The notes under the pieces were generated by a model. It saw only the letters and a program-made list of their open reading frames with translations. It was not told the DNA's origin and ran no database searches. From the NCBI GenBank assembly GCA_036250195.1, contig JAVHZZ010000005.1, positions 69,533,505 to 69,597,504 of the forward strand: a stretch of DNA of 64,000 bases, written 5' to 3'. Position numbers and translations under genes: made by a program. The stretch comes from Mixophyes australis (lineage: Eukaryota > Chordata > Amphibia > Anura > Limnodynastidae). The stretch's first letter is position 1. Every line of letters starts with the position of its first letter. Below, one piece after another: positions 10,117 to 21,400 of this stretch.

Positions 10117-10740
10117 ATTTCCATTTGTATGTATTATTCCTACCATTTCTTCCTCTCTAGTAAATACTGAAGAAAAGAAAGTATTTAATACCTCTGCCTT
10201 TTCCTTATTATCATTAATCAATCCATCCATCTCACTTCTTAGGGGTCCTATATGGTCTTTTTTTATCCTTTTGCCATTTATATACTTAAAAACTTTTTAG
10301 GGTTTGTCTAACTTTCTTTTGCAACTTGTTTTTCATCTTCGAATTTAGCCAATCTAATTTCCTTTTAGCATGTTTTATTACATTCCTTGTAGATACAGAA
10401 GAACTCCTCAGTTCCTTTACACTTAAACAATGTAAATGCATGCTTCTATACCTTCTTTTCTTCTCTTACAGTTTTATTTAGCCATATAGGTTTATACTTG
10501 ATTCTTTTACATTTGTTTCACTTAGGAATGAACTTATACGTGTATGTTTCCAACAACATTTTAAAAACAGCCCATTTTTCTTCTGTATTTTTTCCTTCAA
10601 AAACTGCGTCTCAGTCTATGCCCTTATGTTCTAAAGATTAAAGTTCTAGTTGATCCCTTATATTGTTGCTTCTGGAAACTAATTTCAAATGACACCATAT
10701 TATGATCACATGTTTCCCAAGTGCTCCCTTACTTAGTTTG
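10117..10740 (-). pseudogene. CR1/L2-type LINE ORF2 fragment, antisense
   Basis: Read on the minus strand, decayed frames give the linker between endonuclease and RT of chicken-repeat-like LINEs: NTCDHNMVSFEI near 10710, PIWLNKTVREEKKRYRS near 10480, and NKEKAEVLNTFFSSVF near 10190. These match the layout of the CR1/L2 clade. Stops and shifts interrupt it. The fragment begins exactly at the PLE boundary, so the PLE array probably interrupted this LINE or the sequences were joined by rearrangement. Confidence 0.7.
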
Positions 10741-10884
10741 ACAAAAAACAATGGACACCTATTTAGTATTGTTAGCAAGAAGAACCCAAAGAGCAAGCAC
10801 TGGGCGTTAGGTTTGAATCAAAGTGCGAACACTGGGCATTGGGTTTGAATCAAACCATGGTCTGCATGGCGTTTTTATAGTCTG
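10741..10884. other. Unassigned spacer with a short imperfect duplication
   Basis: The phrase GCACTGGGCGTTAGGTTTGA (about 10798) recurs about 33 bp later in slightly changed form. Nothing else is recognised. Confidence 0.4.
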
Positions 10885-10985
10885 TCACTGTTCACATGGA
10901 TTTCCTCCAGTGTCTCTGGTGTCCTTCCAAATTTTCAAAGAAATACTGGTCTAAAGTTTATTTGCTTCAGAAAAAAGTGGTCCTT
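10885..10985 (+). repeat. CR1/L2-type 3' tail, left half
   Basis: Text such as GATTTCCTCCAGTGTCTCTG followed by an AATACTGGTC-like stretch resembles the 3' untranslated tail of vertebrate CR1/L2 LINEs. It continues after the nested insertions at 13353. Confidence 0.5.
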
Positions 10986-11132
10986 GGGGTATATTTACTA
11001 AACGGCGGGTTTGAAAAAGTGGAGATGTTGCCTATAGCAACCAATCAGATTCTAGTTGTTATTTTGTAGAATGCACTAAATAAATGAAATCTAGAATCTG
11101 ATTGGTTGCTATAGGCAACATCTCCACTTTTT
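10986..11132. mobile_element. Palindromic MITE, left part (split by a LINE)
   Basis: The element starts GGGGTATATTTACTAAAC and contains the self-complementary AGTGGAGATGTTGCCTATAG and CTATAGGCAACATCTCCACT arms. Its other end lies at 13322-13349. Flanks give a 3-bp target repeat CTT (10983-10985 and 13350-13352). Related copies are at 52899-53073, 57506-57678 and, more diverged, 29909-30040. The 3-bp duplication would suit a PIF/Harbinger-like family, but I cannot assign it. Confidence 0.75.
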
Positions 11133-11440
11133 TTATTATTATTTTTAAATACATTTTTATTGAGATTTAAACACATAAACAGGTTATATACTCATTCCCC
11201 ACAATATTATTTCAGTTGACAAGTTAAAAGGAGAGTATGTCATCAAGGCACCGGGCCAATGCGATTAGATATATCAAAAAGACCAAATATTCCCAGCTAT
11301 ATATCATAACTATTAATAACCTGGTACATAAAGCACAGAGACAGACAAGGGGAAGGGGAAACAACATAAGGGAAAGATGGGGGGGGTAGAATAGTGGGAG
11401 CCTTTGTATTAAAGTATCCAGTTAGGCCCCGGCTAACCAC

Positions 11441-11917
11441 TCAAAATGTATATAAGGCATATATAAAACAGTCATAAAACATAGCCCACTCCTCCAACCA
11501 TTTAGATCCAGTATATAGCTGCACTGGCAAGCTCAAAACACAAGTGGGTAGATCTATGGTCGCGAACTCTGAGGAGTCAATAAAGTTCAACCATAGGCCC
11601 CAAATAGCATAGTATGTTTCAAAAGAGTCCGTAACTGACAAATGTAATTCTTCCACAGACCTGTAATACTCTTATCTATTAATCCAGTCACGGATATTTG
11701 GTGGTGTGGCTGTTCTCCACCTCACAGGTATTACTGCTTTGGCAGCCGATATCACAAATTTTAGCAATGATTTTTTAAAGCAAGATATAGGCCTATCTAT
11801 TTTGTTAAGGAGCCAAAACACCGGGGCTTCCGGTATAGCTTGACCAAGCAGCTTCCGCGTGATACCTATAACCTGTGACCAGAAAGGTTGTAATATAGGG
11901 CAGTCCCACCATATGTG
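11441..11917 (-). pseudogene. Tx1/L1 ORF2 C-terminal fragment
   Basis: Minus-strand frames read HIWWDCPILQPFWSQVIGI, SLLKFVISAAKAVIPVRWRT and PPNIRDWINR, then in another frame MEELHLSVTDSFETYYAIW. This is the region after the RT domain of Tx1-type L1 elements, where the zinc-knuckle-like HxxxxC (H..WWDC) is typical. A frame change near 11665 breaks it. The upstream part is interrupted by the hAT element and then truncated. Confidence 0.75.
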
Positions 11918-13247
11918 CAGGGCCGGATATACCACTAGGCAACCTAGGCAACTGCCTAGGGACCACCGGTCCCCAGGGGGGCCCCCCATGGCCAGCGGTC
12001 AGCGGGGTAGGCAAGGTGAGGGGTGCTTCCGTACACCTGCCATTCCTCGCTGACGCTTGTCCACCGGCGTAGGAAAAAAATTGCGGCCGAGATAAAAATT
12101 AAAAAAATCACCTGACTGTGGAGGCTCCCAGCAGAATTCTCAACTCCTCCCTGCTCTGATTCACTGAATGTCGGGTGTGACGTCATCATGCCTGACGACA
12201 TATTCAATGAGGACTCAGTGAGGAGCAGAGAGGAGCAGTGCAACGGAGAAGAAAGAAGACAGAACAGAAGAAAACAGAAGAGAACAGAAAAGAAGAAGGC
12301 AAATGAAAGGTAAGTGAACTAACGAAGCCAGAGGCACAATGGTACATACTGTGAGGGAAAGTAAAGAGGAGAGGGGAGCAATTTTGAGCACAGTGTGAGG
12401 GAAAGTAAAGAAGAGAAGGGGAGCAAAAGTGGGCACAGTATAAAGAAATATAAAGAAGAGCGAGGAGCAAAATTGGGCCCAGTGTAAGGGAATAATGAAG
12501 AGAGGCGAGTAAAATTGGGCACAGTGTATGAGGGAAACAAGAGAAAGGGAGCAAGCAATGTAATCATGAAGGAGGTCACAGTGTGATGATAGGGACAGTA
12601 ATGAGGGGCACAGTGTGATGCAGGGGCAGCAGTGATGAAGGGGGAGCAGTGTGATGTACATGTTATTTAATACATATGTTCTGGGTAGGAACTTCTTTAA
12701 GGGGGGGTGGAGTTCTCCTTTAAATAATTTATGCAAGGTTCAAAGGTCCAAGACAGCGGTATTGCAATTTCACTTGGAAATATGGTTTACTTACAAATAC
12801 AGATAATAAAACAGCAGGCTCTTCTACAAGATTCAGCTACAGCACAAAATATATATTTGCAAAAACATAAAATAATTGAAATCACATATCATCCACTAAA
12901 ATACTGCTTTAAAGTCATTGTCCTGCTGTCCTGAAAGTCAGGACTGCTGGGACCTATGTCATACTCCGTCAAGATGGCACTGCACACTTCTGCCAATGGT
13001 GTACGCAGCAATGCATGTTTTTTTCTGTAGGAGGGTGGCCTAGCTCTTTTCACCTGCTAGGTACGGCTCCAACGATGCAAGCCATGCCCCCTTTTATGGC
13101 GCAGCAGCGGCACATAGCTTAACCTACTACTCAACTATAGGGGTATATGCTATGCTAAAAAAAATATAGTGCTATAGATTGTTTCGGGGAGGGGGTCCCC
13201 AAACCAGTATCTTGCCTAGGGCCCCATAAGGTCTAAATCCGGCTCTG
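11918..13247. mobile_element. Non-autonomous hAT element (1330 bp) inside the LINE
   Basis: The terminal inverted repeats are CAGGGCCGGATATA on the left and, as reverse complement of the right end, CAGAGCCGGATTTA. A perfect 8-bp target duplication CATATGTG flanks it (11910-11917 and 13248-13255), diagnostic of hAT. No transposase frame is recognisable. The long minus-strand frames at 12.2-12.7 kb are purine/pyrimidine-biased low-complexity sequence. Confidence 0.88.
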
Positions 13248-13321
13248 CATATGTGGAGTAAAGATCCTGGCCCTTGGGAACATCTCCAGCAGATACTGGG
13301 CAGCCATCATCTCCACTTTTT

Positions 13322-13349
13322 CAAACCCACAGTTTAGTAAATATACCCC
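13322..13349. mobile_element. Palindromic MITE, right end
   Basis: AGTTTAGTAAATATACCCC is the inverse of the left terminus at 10986. It is followed by the second CTT target repeat at 13350-13352. Confidence 0.75.
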
Positions 13350-13352
13350 CTT

Positions 13353-13430
13353 GTGTGTGTCTGTATGAATCTGATAGGGAAATAATACTTTAAGCTCCAG
13401 TGGGCAGTGACTTACATGCTGTGACAGGTG
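13353..13430 (+). repeat. CR1/L2-type 3' tail, right half
   Basis: GTGTGTGTCTGTATGAAT followed by TTTAAGCTCCAGTGGGCAGTG resembles the typical end of vertebrate CR1/L2 tails. It is the continuation of 10885-10985. Confidence 0.5.
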
Positions 13431-14019
13431 GTTTGTGATTTACATTCTCTCTCTCTCTAACTGGTTTCTGAATTTTTTTTTGAGAGCTTGCATTTCAACA
13501 CATAATCTGGTTATGCCTAATATGTGAGTGATGCAAAATGTATTTTTTTTATCGCTTGTGCCCTTTAAGGAAACAAAGATCAGAATAGCGTTTGCTATGT
13601 AGTGCTGCAGCCATCTACCATTGTATGTAACAATCACATATTTTACTCTTAAGTAGTGCAATCTTATTAGGCTCTGATGGAGTATAAAACTGATCTCAAC
13701 GCGAGTAAATCTTTCCAGTGGACTGAAAATCAGTGCCCTGTAGTTTTCCCACTTAAACATCGTGAAAAGCACATTTGAATTGACTTTTCTGGGACTGGTT
13801 CTTGACGCTTGTACCTATTTAATAACCTATAAAGCTAAGTAAAGTTTCTTATAGTAAATCATTATACTGTCTGTTATTATTCATTCACTGTGTCACTCTT
13901 TCACGACTGTAGATCTGAACCTCAGCTTAAGTTTAAATGAGACCTTCACTTATAACGTTTGCCTTAATAAAGTTTGTTGCTAGTGCTCAGGAATATATTG
14001 GTGTATAAAATTAAAGTAT
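13431..14019. other. Unassigned non-coding segment
   Basis: It contains a (CT)n run near 13446 and AATAAA-like signals (13968), but no domain or terminal repeat that I recognise. The 110-codon minus frame at 13440-13772 has no family features. Confidence 0.4.
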
Positions 14020-14368
14020 AATATTAATAGAGATGGGCGGGTTCGGTTCCCCGAGAACTGAACCCACCCGAACTTTGGGTATCCGAGTACCGAGCTGAGT
14101 AGCTCGGTACTCTCCCGCCCGCTCCGAATCCAAATCGAGGCCGAACGTCATCGTGACGTCGTCGGATCTCGGGGCTCAGTTCTTGCGATACTTCAAGATT
14201 ATAAATACACGCCTCCACAGCAATCCATCGCCATTTGACAGAGGGAGAGAGCAGGGTGTAGTCACAGGCTGATTAGAGCAGGGACAGAGAATCCAATATT
14301 CTGATTCCAATTGTTGTAACAAAAATCGCTAAAGAAGAGGAGTTAGAGGTTTTTTTTCTTTTTTCAAT

Positions 14369-14790
14369 CACTCCCCAGTGCTTTTGGGGTGTCCCCCATA
14401 ATTGTGCATAAATATTTTTGGCTGTCAAAATTACTATCTGTCAGCAGAATCTGCCTAATAATTTTTAGCACTCCCCAGTGCTTTTGGGGTGTCCCCCATA
14501 ATTGTGCATAAATATTTCTGGCTGTCAAAATTACTATCTGTCAGCAGTATCTACCAAATAATTTTTAGCACTCCACAGTGCTTTTGGGGTGTCCCCCATA
14601 ATTGTGCATAAATATTTCTGGCTGTCAAAATTACTATCTGTCAGCAGTGTCTGCCAAATAATTTTTAGCACTCCCCAGTGCTTTTGGGGTGTCCCCCATA
14701 ATTGTGCATAAATATTTCTGGCTGTCAAAATTACTATCTGTCAGCAGTATCTTACCAAATAATTTTTAGCACTCCACAGTGCTTTGGGCT
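14369..14790 (+). repeat. About 100-bp tandem repeat, four copies and a part
   Basis: Each unit starts near CACTCCCCAGTGCTTTTGGG and ends with ATAATTTTTAG; starts fall at about 14369, 14469, 14569, 14669 and 14770. The array lies within the hAT element at 14028-16226. Confidence 0.9.
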
Positions 14791-14820
14791 CAGAATAGAT
14801 TCAAAGCAGTCCACATATAT

Positions 14821-15494
14821 TCAGAATGAGCAACCAGGTTCTGTCACCAGTCCTGATGTTAGTGTTCCCAGTATGTCATCTGGGCAAGGCGATGTCAAAC
14901 TACACAGTGTTTTGAAATCAGTCCAAAAAATAAAAAAAATAAAAAAATTTATTGTGTTGAAGCGAAAAAGAAGTGTTACTGAGCAAAAGTTAAGTGCTGA
15001 TAAAAAAAAAAATTGCCAACATGCCATTCTAAACATGCAGTGGCAAAGAGAGAATGAGGCCTTCACCTTTGGCTATTAGTGGCAAATCCCAAAAAGTTAC
15101 TGAGCCAACAATTGGTGCACAACTACTGTTACGCGTCAAAGCCGAGCTGCAAGATAACAGTAAGGCATTAGAGGATAATGTTTGCTCTGATTCACAAATG
15201 ACACCAATCCCTGTGGAGAGTCCATCCAACAGTGGTATGTCTAATCGTGAGCATTCTGTTAGTGTACCCATAAAGAAGGGCCCTTTCAGCAGTTCTGCTG
15301 ATGTGTACCTGAACAGCCCGAGTGTAGCCGCTGATACACAAATTGAGGATGCCACTTTGGAAATAGAAGAGGATGAGGGGGAGATTTGTGGAGGTGACGA
15401 GGGCGCTAATGAGGATGTTGATGATTATGATGCAGACAGATACCAAATTGCCGTTCTCAATTTCTATTTATATTCTAGATTATGTAACGGCTGA
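14821..15494 (+). pseudogene. Decayed frame of unknown function inside the hAT element
   Basis: Two overlapping frames run in the same direction: one rich in Lys and Ser (SVQKIKKIKKFIVLKRKRS), ending in a stop at 15077-15079, and one from about 15054 with Ser/Thr-rich then very acidic sequence (EIEEDEGEICGGDEGANEDV). Read together they look like one hydrophilic protein broken by a frame change near 15060. There is no catalytic motif. It may be a host fragment or accessory protein carried by the element, or the remnant of a transposase N-terminus. Confidence 0.4.
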
Positions 15495-15860
15495 ATAGTT
15501 TTCTATTTTACTCCTAGTGGAGAGGGGATCTGATGCAGACAGATACCAAACTGCCTTTGTCCATTTCTTTGTATATTCAAATTCCTAGTTCTACAGTCTA
15601 TGCAGGCTGCTTTTTTTTCTATTTTACTACAAGTGGATGGGGGGGGGGTCTGATGCAGACAGATACCAAACTGCCTTTGTCCATTTCTTTGTATATTCGA
15701 ATTTCTAGTTCTACAGTCTATGCAGGCTGCTTTTTTTTCTATTTTACTACAAGTGGAGGCCGGGGGGGGCATAGATAGCCACCAAACTACCGTGGTCCAT
15801 TTAGTTTTACTTTCTAGTTCCACAGTCTGTGCAGGTTGCTTTTTTTAATATTGAACTACA
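15425..15860 (+). repeat. About 120-bp tandem repeat, 3-4 diverged copies
   Basis: The phrases GATGCAGACAGATACCAAAC and TCTACAGTCTATGCAGGCTG recur with a spacing of about 120 bp, each copy ending in T-rich, then G-rich runs. Confidence 0.85.
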
Positions 15861-16234
15861 AGTGTAGGGTGTAATACAAAGACGATGGCTACATTGGCAA
15901 TAATCAAAGATGGAGGAGGTAGACAACCAGGTTTGTCTGTATAATTTGCAGACAAGTGTTCGATTTAAGGACGGCCTACCAGGGATTAAACTGTTTTTTT
16001 CATAATTTATTAGCTTTAGAATTACCTCACTTACCTAAGAAACTGATGGAGCACTAAATTTGGTTATTTTAGACCCAAAATTTTTTATTTTTTTCGAAAA
16101 TAGCAAAACAAAACCAAAACCAAAACACGCAAGGGCGGTTTTGCAAAACCAAAACCAAAACACGAAGGTAATCTAGATCCAAAACCAAATACAAAACCAA
16201 AACACGGGGGTCAGTGACAATCTCTAAATATTAA

Positions 16235-18005
16235 TACCAAGGAAGAAAGGGCAGTTAATAAAGCCAGTGCAGTAGTAGCATGGTAACAGTATCTCTGGTT
16301 CAAAAGCAGGGCAACAGACAACACAGAGGACCAGGGATAAAATCATGATGGATCAATACAATTGACATTCACCACTGTAACATCTGAAGGTACATGACAT
16401 TTTGGCACCTTATATGGCCCACAGCTTTTGGCACTATTGAGGTGAAGGGGAAGCCGATGCACATTTCGAGATGGCATGGCTTAGTAATTTAAAGTTTGCT
16501 TTTAACCACATGCAAAGTTTTCTGTAAACCATTTTAACAGTTAATATTTCTATATGTACTGGATCATAATGGAATATATCTTCCAATAAGCCCTACTGAT
16601 ATTACAACCATTATATAGTTGAAATTGGAAGATCAAAGCCTTGTCAGATAAGTTTTCAACCTATTCACTATTGGCACAAGGCCAATCACCTTAAATAAAC
16701 TAATACTGTTGTATTCATGCTTTCTTCAACATTGGGCGACTTCTACATTTTTATTAACAGATTTACTTCTCCTGGAGAAGCAAGAGGTGTTTGTTCAAGG
16801 ATGGCTGCCACTTTCTTGATTTTGAGGGTGTGAGATTTTCTATATGAATTATGTTTGATCACTTAAAAATGAAGCACCTACACCACTTTATTTGTCATCT
16901 TGTATGAGTGAGAACTGCTTTTGCCTTCAAACATGTTCATGCCAGACTCCTTCTATGCTTCTATGTAATTGCACCACTGACTGGTGTGTGGTGAATCAGA
17001 AGGGGATTAAATGTTCCCACCAAGTAAAACAGAACATGAAAACACCAACCATCATTTGTTAATGACTTTATGGCAATAAATGCTTTAGCTATTTGTCTCA
17101 TATAATAATCAAATGACAGCAAATACATTGCATTAACAACAGACTATTAATCAGAGAAAGCCCCAGGCCATACATTTGGCACATTTATTTGTAATAATGC
17201 AAGAACAACAGTGACAAATAAAATTATTAATTGGCTATTGGAATTGGAACAAATCTTGGGAAATATACCCCCATTTTATATATATGTTTCATATTTGTTA
17301 TTTTATCCATGTTTCCCTATAAATATTTGGTAAAACATACAAGTATAAGATGCTGTTCACACCTGCATTTTGCTGCATATTTGAATTTATCAACATGAGT
17401 GTAAGTTACTGCTTTCTTGGCCAAGTAAAATGATACATTGCCCCTTGGCTTTTAAACAACGGGTCCCATAGAAAACAAATTGTCAGGTAAATGATCAGGG
17501 TTTCAACAAAGCATCTTTTAGACCTGACTAACTATTTTACTATTTATCATGAACAGTTAAAAAAAACCCATACATAAGTAATAATATTGGAAAGCAGATT
17601 TCCATTTTGTTAAGTTTAGCATAAGTTTTTTTTTCCAATTTGCTCCTCAGTCAAATTTGCTGTCATGCTTTGTAAACATAGCTAAAAATATGTCATACAA
17701 AAACCAATATGTTCTCCACCAAACTCACAAAGGATTGTTTTAGTCCAATTAATGACAATTAAATATCTTTTAATATTTTTTTTTCCAGAAAGCTTTGAAT
17801 CCACTGCTAATTCAAGAACAATACCAGATTTTCAGCTCACTTGAATTGGCTGTAAAAAAATTGTTGCCTGATTTTATGATAAAAATAAACTTTCTGCTGT
17901 GAATCTGTTTTACATTGTTTGAAAAAGGAATAAGCCTTGAACACATGAAATTGCCTTCTTTGCATAATTCTGTGATCACTGATGCGCCAGAATATTGAGA
18001 CAGGC
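16235..18005. other. Non-coding DNA without recognised repeats, conserved-element-like in places
   Basis: No frame over about 60 codons and no terminal repeats are seen. Stretches at about 16.6-17.8 kb have the balanced composition and homeodomain/SOX-like core sites (for example TAATTGGC, AACAAAG) common in vertebrate conserved non-coding elements. That impression needs alignment. Confidence 0.35.
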
Positions 18006-18191
18006 CAGAGTGCTGAAGTAGGGCAGTGGAGCAGGGCAGAGTGCTGAAGTAGGGCAGTGGAGCAGGGCAGAGTGCTGAAGTAGGGCAGTGGAGCAGGGCA
18101 GAGTGCTGAAGTAGGGCAGTGGAGCAGGGCAGAGTGCTGAAGTAGGGCAGTGGAGCAGGGCAGAGTGCTGAAGTAGGGCAGTGGAGCAGGG
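18006..18191. repeat. 31-bp minisatellite, about six copies
   Basis: The unit CAGAGTGCTGAAGTAGGG plus CAGTGGAGCAGGG is repeated with a 31-bp period (starts at 18006, 18037 and on). Confidence 0.95.
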
Positions 18192-18450
18192 CAGAGTGCT
18201 GAAGCAGGGAAGAGTGCTGAAGCAGGAAAGAGTGCTGAAGCAGGGAAGAGTGCTGAAGCAGGAAAGAGTGCTGAAGCAGGGAAGAGTGCTGAAGCAGGGC
18301 AGAGTGCTGAAGCAGGGCAGAGTGCTGAAGCAGGGAAGAGTGCTGAAGCAGGAAAGAGTGCTGAAGCAGGGAAGAGTGCTGAAGCAGGGCAGAGTGCTGA
18401 AGCAGGGCAGAGTGCTGAAGCAGGAAAGAGTGCTGAAGCAGGGGGGCAGA
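18192..18450. repeat. 18-bp minisatellite, about 14 copies
   Basis: The unit AGCAGGGAAGAGTGCTGA and variants repeats every 18 bp. The 31-bp unit to its left equals this unit with an added 13 bp. The repeats keep several frames open on both strands (up to 268 codons), which are artefacts. Confidence 0.95.
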
Positions 18451-18469
18451 GTACTGAAGCAGGAGTGCA

Positions 18470-21400
18470 GGCGCAGGTGTGCAAAGCAGCCAGGGCAGTG
18501 TAAACAGGGCAGAAGAGAAGTTTTTAGATATTGCTGATTGAGTACTGGTACCAGAGTTAGAACATATGTGGTGACAGCTAAGCAGGAGATAACTTGAGAC
18601 TTGCATCAGGACGGACAAGAAGGCAGATCTGGGTTTGGGTCCTGTGCTGTCAACACTATGATCACAATCTGAATTATATTAGATTGATAGCAATTGAACA
18701 GTTAAAAAGTCAGAAGCAAAACATGAAGAGCAATTTGTTTAGGTTGTTTGGTGCTTTGGTGGAGATTAGTACAATTCTCTTTGTTCAGGCTCACAACTGA
18801 GAAAGAAAATCAGCAAATTGTTTTGCTGGACTATTGATTCCATACATTAATTAATAAATTATGCACACGTCAAGATGAAGGAATTTGAGTTCTGATTACT
18901 GCTGGTTCAAACCATACATTTACCCGTGAATATTGTAGTGTCAAAAAAAAACGTGCTACAGTGATGGTCCCTCTCCCCACAGTAGTAATGAAGATAGCAG
19001 CCAGATGAAGGGAGTTTTCCATCTCATACACAATTAAATTAATTGTTATATTGGGTAACACAGGCCCAAGTGACATCTCTATAAACTCAGACTTGCATTG
19101 ACAGCCAGCGACCCACACCAGTACCAGATTGCAGGATATTTATATTGTTGCACAGTTATTTACACTGACCACCTGCAGCCACAGTAGCAGAATTCCTCTC
19201 TGGTTGGTCACATATACATCATCTTTGAATGTGCACACAGTATTGGTGCTATAGAATGATGGAGATTGAATATTGTGCTGCTAGCAGTATTTCAGTATTA
19301 CATTTTTTCTTGGAAGTGCAATAGGTATTAGTGTCAGGAAACTGTGGCCTGCAAAGGCCACCCAGAGGAATCCTCTACTCCTCCAAAAACAATTTTATCT
19401 ATGTTATGATCTTATATAGATAAACGTATCCTCCTTCATCTTCCCTGCTTTAATTTCCTAGCTGGAAATAGGTATTATCAAGCAAATTAACTGAATTGCA
19501 CAACAAATCTACAATTTTCCCCTTTACTTTCCTGAGTGGATTTACTTTCTGCTCGGTACGGGTAATAACTGAATTTTGCTACGTTCTTTTTGAGAAGAAC
19601 ATTAATGTTTGTGTTGTTAGATACAGAAGGATCTGAGGTGTTCTTAGGATTAGCCTCTACAAATATTGTGGCCAACATTAAGTAACACCTTGTTTCCACC
19701 CTCTCTTCTAAAAAGTGTTTTCAGTTTGATGGATAATGTCACTTTGTGCAACCAATGTGGTGGTTCCTAGTGAAGCGATAGACTACATTCTCATGAATAT
19801 TTTCTCAGTTACAAAATGGCTGCCTCTACTGTGTGCAGATAACAGGTGCATTTAAAGGTTGCATGAAGCACAAGATCAGAAAGATCAAAGAGAAGAACAA
19901 ACAACTATTTTAGACTTACATCTAACAAAAGAATCATTTTATATCAAATAATCCATCTCATGAGAGAAGAATGTGTATAAGTATATGTTTCATTTTAAAA
20001 GTAAAGTAGTGTCTGCCGACTGTGGATTACTTCTCAAACTATCCAAAGTACCCAAGGCTGGAACGTATATAAGACAAATAAAAGTTCGAAAATATTCCAA
20101 GTCAATTCTTTCCAGCCAATCCCCTGGGTTGTTGTTATAGAACAATGCCCTCAATTTCAAAGTCTGCAGCACCATAAAGCTGTGTAAAATCTCCAGTGGA
20201 ATGTTTTCTTATATGTCAGATTGTGGATTCTGCATTGCTAATATAAGAATGACAAACAAATGAAAGGCAGTTGATGTGACCTGTTCAAGAGGTCAGAAAC
20301 TACAGATGATCATAGTAAAATCTGACAGAGAACACTGTCAACTGAAGTATTGGCCGGTGCTAAAAACAGTGTAAACAAAACAGAATTATGGATTCACTTT
20401 ATAAAATATCATAAGGTTTTTTTTGTGTGCCTGTTGTAAAATGTGTCAGAGAATGACATTTCAGCATCTCCTACCTCAAGGGAAGAGAAAACAGCCGTTT
20501 AAATAAAAGATGTAACCTGGGGTGAACTATAGTATGCAGCGGCACAAATTTGTATCATGTAACATTTAATATATTCTCCAGTTATAATTTGCTTTTATCA
20601 CTTATATTTGGCAGGATCTAAAAAGCGTTATCTGGCTGTGGCTGCTTAAAAAAGGGTGATCTTTGACCAATGTAACACATAACATACAAGATTGTTACTT
20701 TCAGAACAGGCAGAAATCCACAGTAAGTAATTGTTGCTCAGATTGTTCTGTTAAAAGCCCAACCGATGATAGCAAGTTACCCAGTTATTTGTCCAGGGCA
20801 AGGCAAATAACAATTACCCCTTTGCATTTGTCAATTTAAACTATGGGAAAGAATTAACAATAAGAATAACAGGTTGGTCTGTTGGTGCCAATAAATCAAA
20901 CATGATTTTCCTATTGTTCACAGCAAATAATTATTATAACCCGTAAACAGATCAAAATGGACTCGCTCACTTTCCCACCACATTGGCAAACCAAAGCATG
21001 TCACACTTTCTTTCATAATAAATATTGCATGTATAATAATCATTCCAGCTAAAATCATTCTGATTGTTTTGTTCATTCAGCTCTCATTAATGACCAATAT
21101 CATATAGTTGACCAGTAATCTCTTCATTTCACTTTAATTCCTATTTGCATTAAATTTGAAGGACATATTGTTTTTAAAAAAAGAACATCGTCTAATCTGT
21201 AACTATAACATAAAATTTAGGTTTGGGTGGTGTTCATTATGTAAAACTAAAATAATGTATATTACTAACTGGTGGTGCAGCATCCCCCTGGTATGGCTGG
21301 TCTTTTAATACTACCCTGTCGTATGCTGCTAGAGGCTGGCCTGTTTCAGACGGCAGCACTATGCGTAAATGGATAGTTCATATGTTGAGATCACCAACAA

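Larger units (their letters stand above)
11133..13307 (-). mobile_element. Tx1/L1-type LINE, 5'-truncated, minus strand
   Basis: The insertion is flanked by a 14-bp target duplication CATCTCCACTTTTT (11119-11132 and 13308-13321). It starts with a T/A-rich tail (poly-A of the minus strand) and holds only the end of a LINE ORF2. It carries a hAT element at 11918-13247. Short 5'-truncated copies with a tail and a 10-20 bp duplication are the signature of target-primed reverse transcription. Confidence 0.85.
14028..16226. mobile_element. hAT element (2199 bp) with internal tandem repeats and a decayed frame
   Basis: Termini are TAGAGATG on the left and CAATCTCTA on the right. A perfect 8-bp target duplication AATATTAA flanks it (14020-14027, 16227-16234). 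The right end is marked by AAAACCAAAACACG-type repeats and GGGGGTCAGTGA. A 507-bp relative with the same ends is at 28386-28892. It holds two tandem arrays and a decayed frame but no hAT transposase domain that I can recognise. Confidence 0.88.

Noticed and set aside
12204..12736. Overlapping minus-strand frames rich in Leu/Ser/Pro/Phe
   Set aside because: Purine-biased low-complexity DNA inside a hAT element; the frames overlap each other and have no motif.
17812..18618. Long frames on both strands (268, 215 and 118 codons) with Leu/Gln/His or Lys/Gln repeats
   Set aside because: They are produced by the 31-bp and 18-bp minisatellites and show no domain outside the array.
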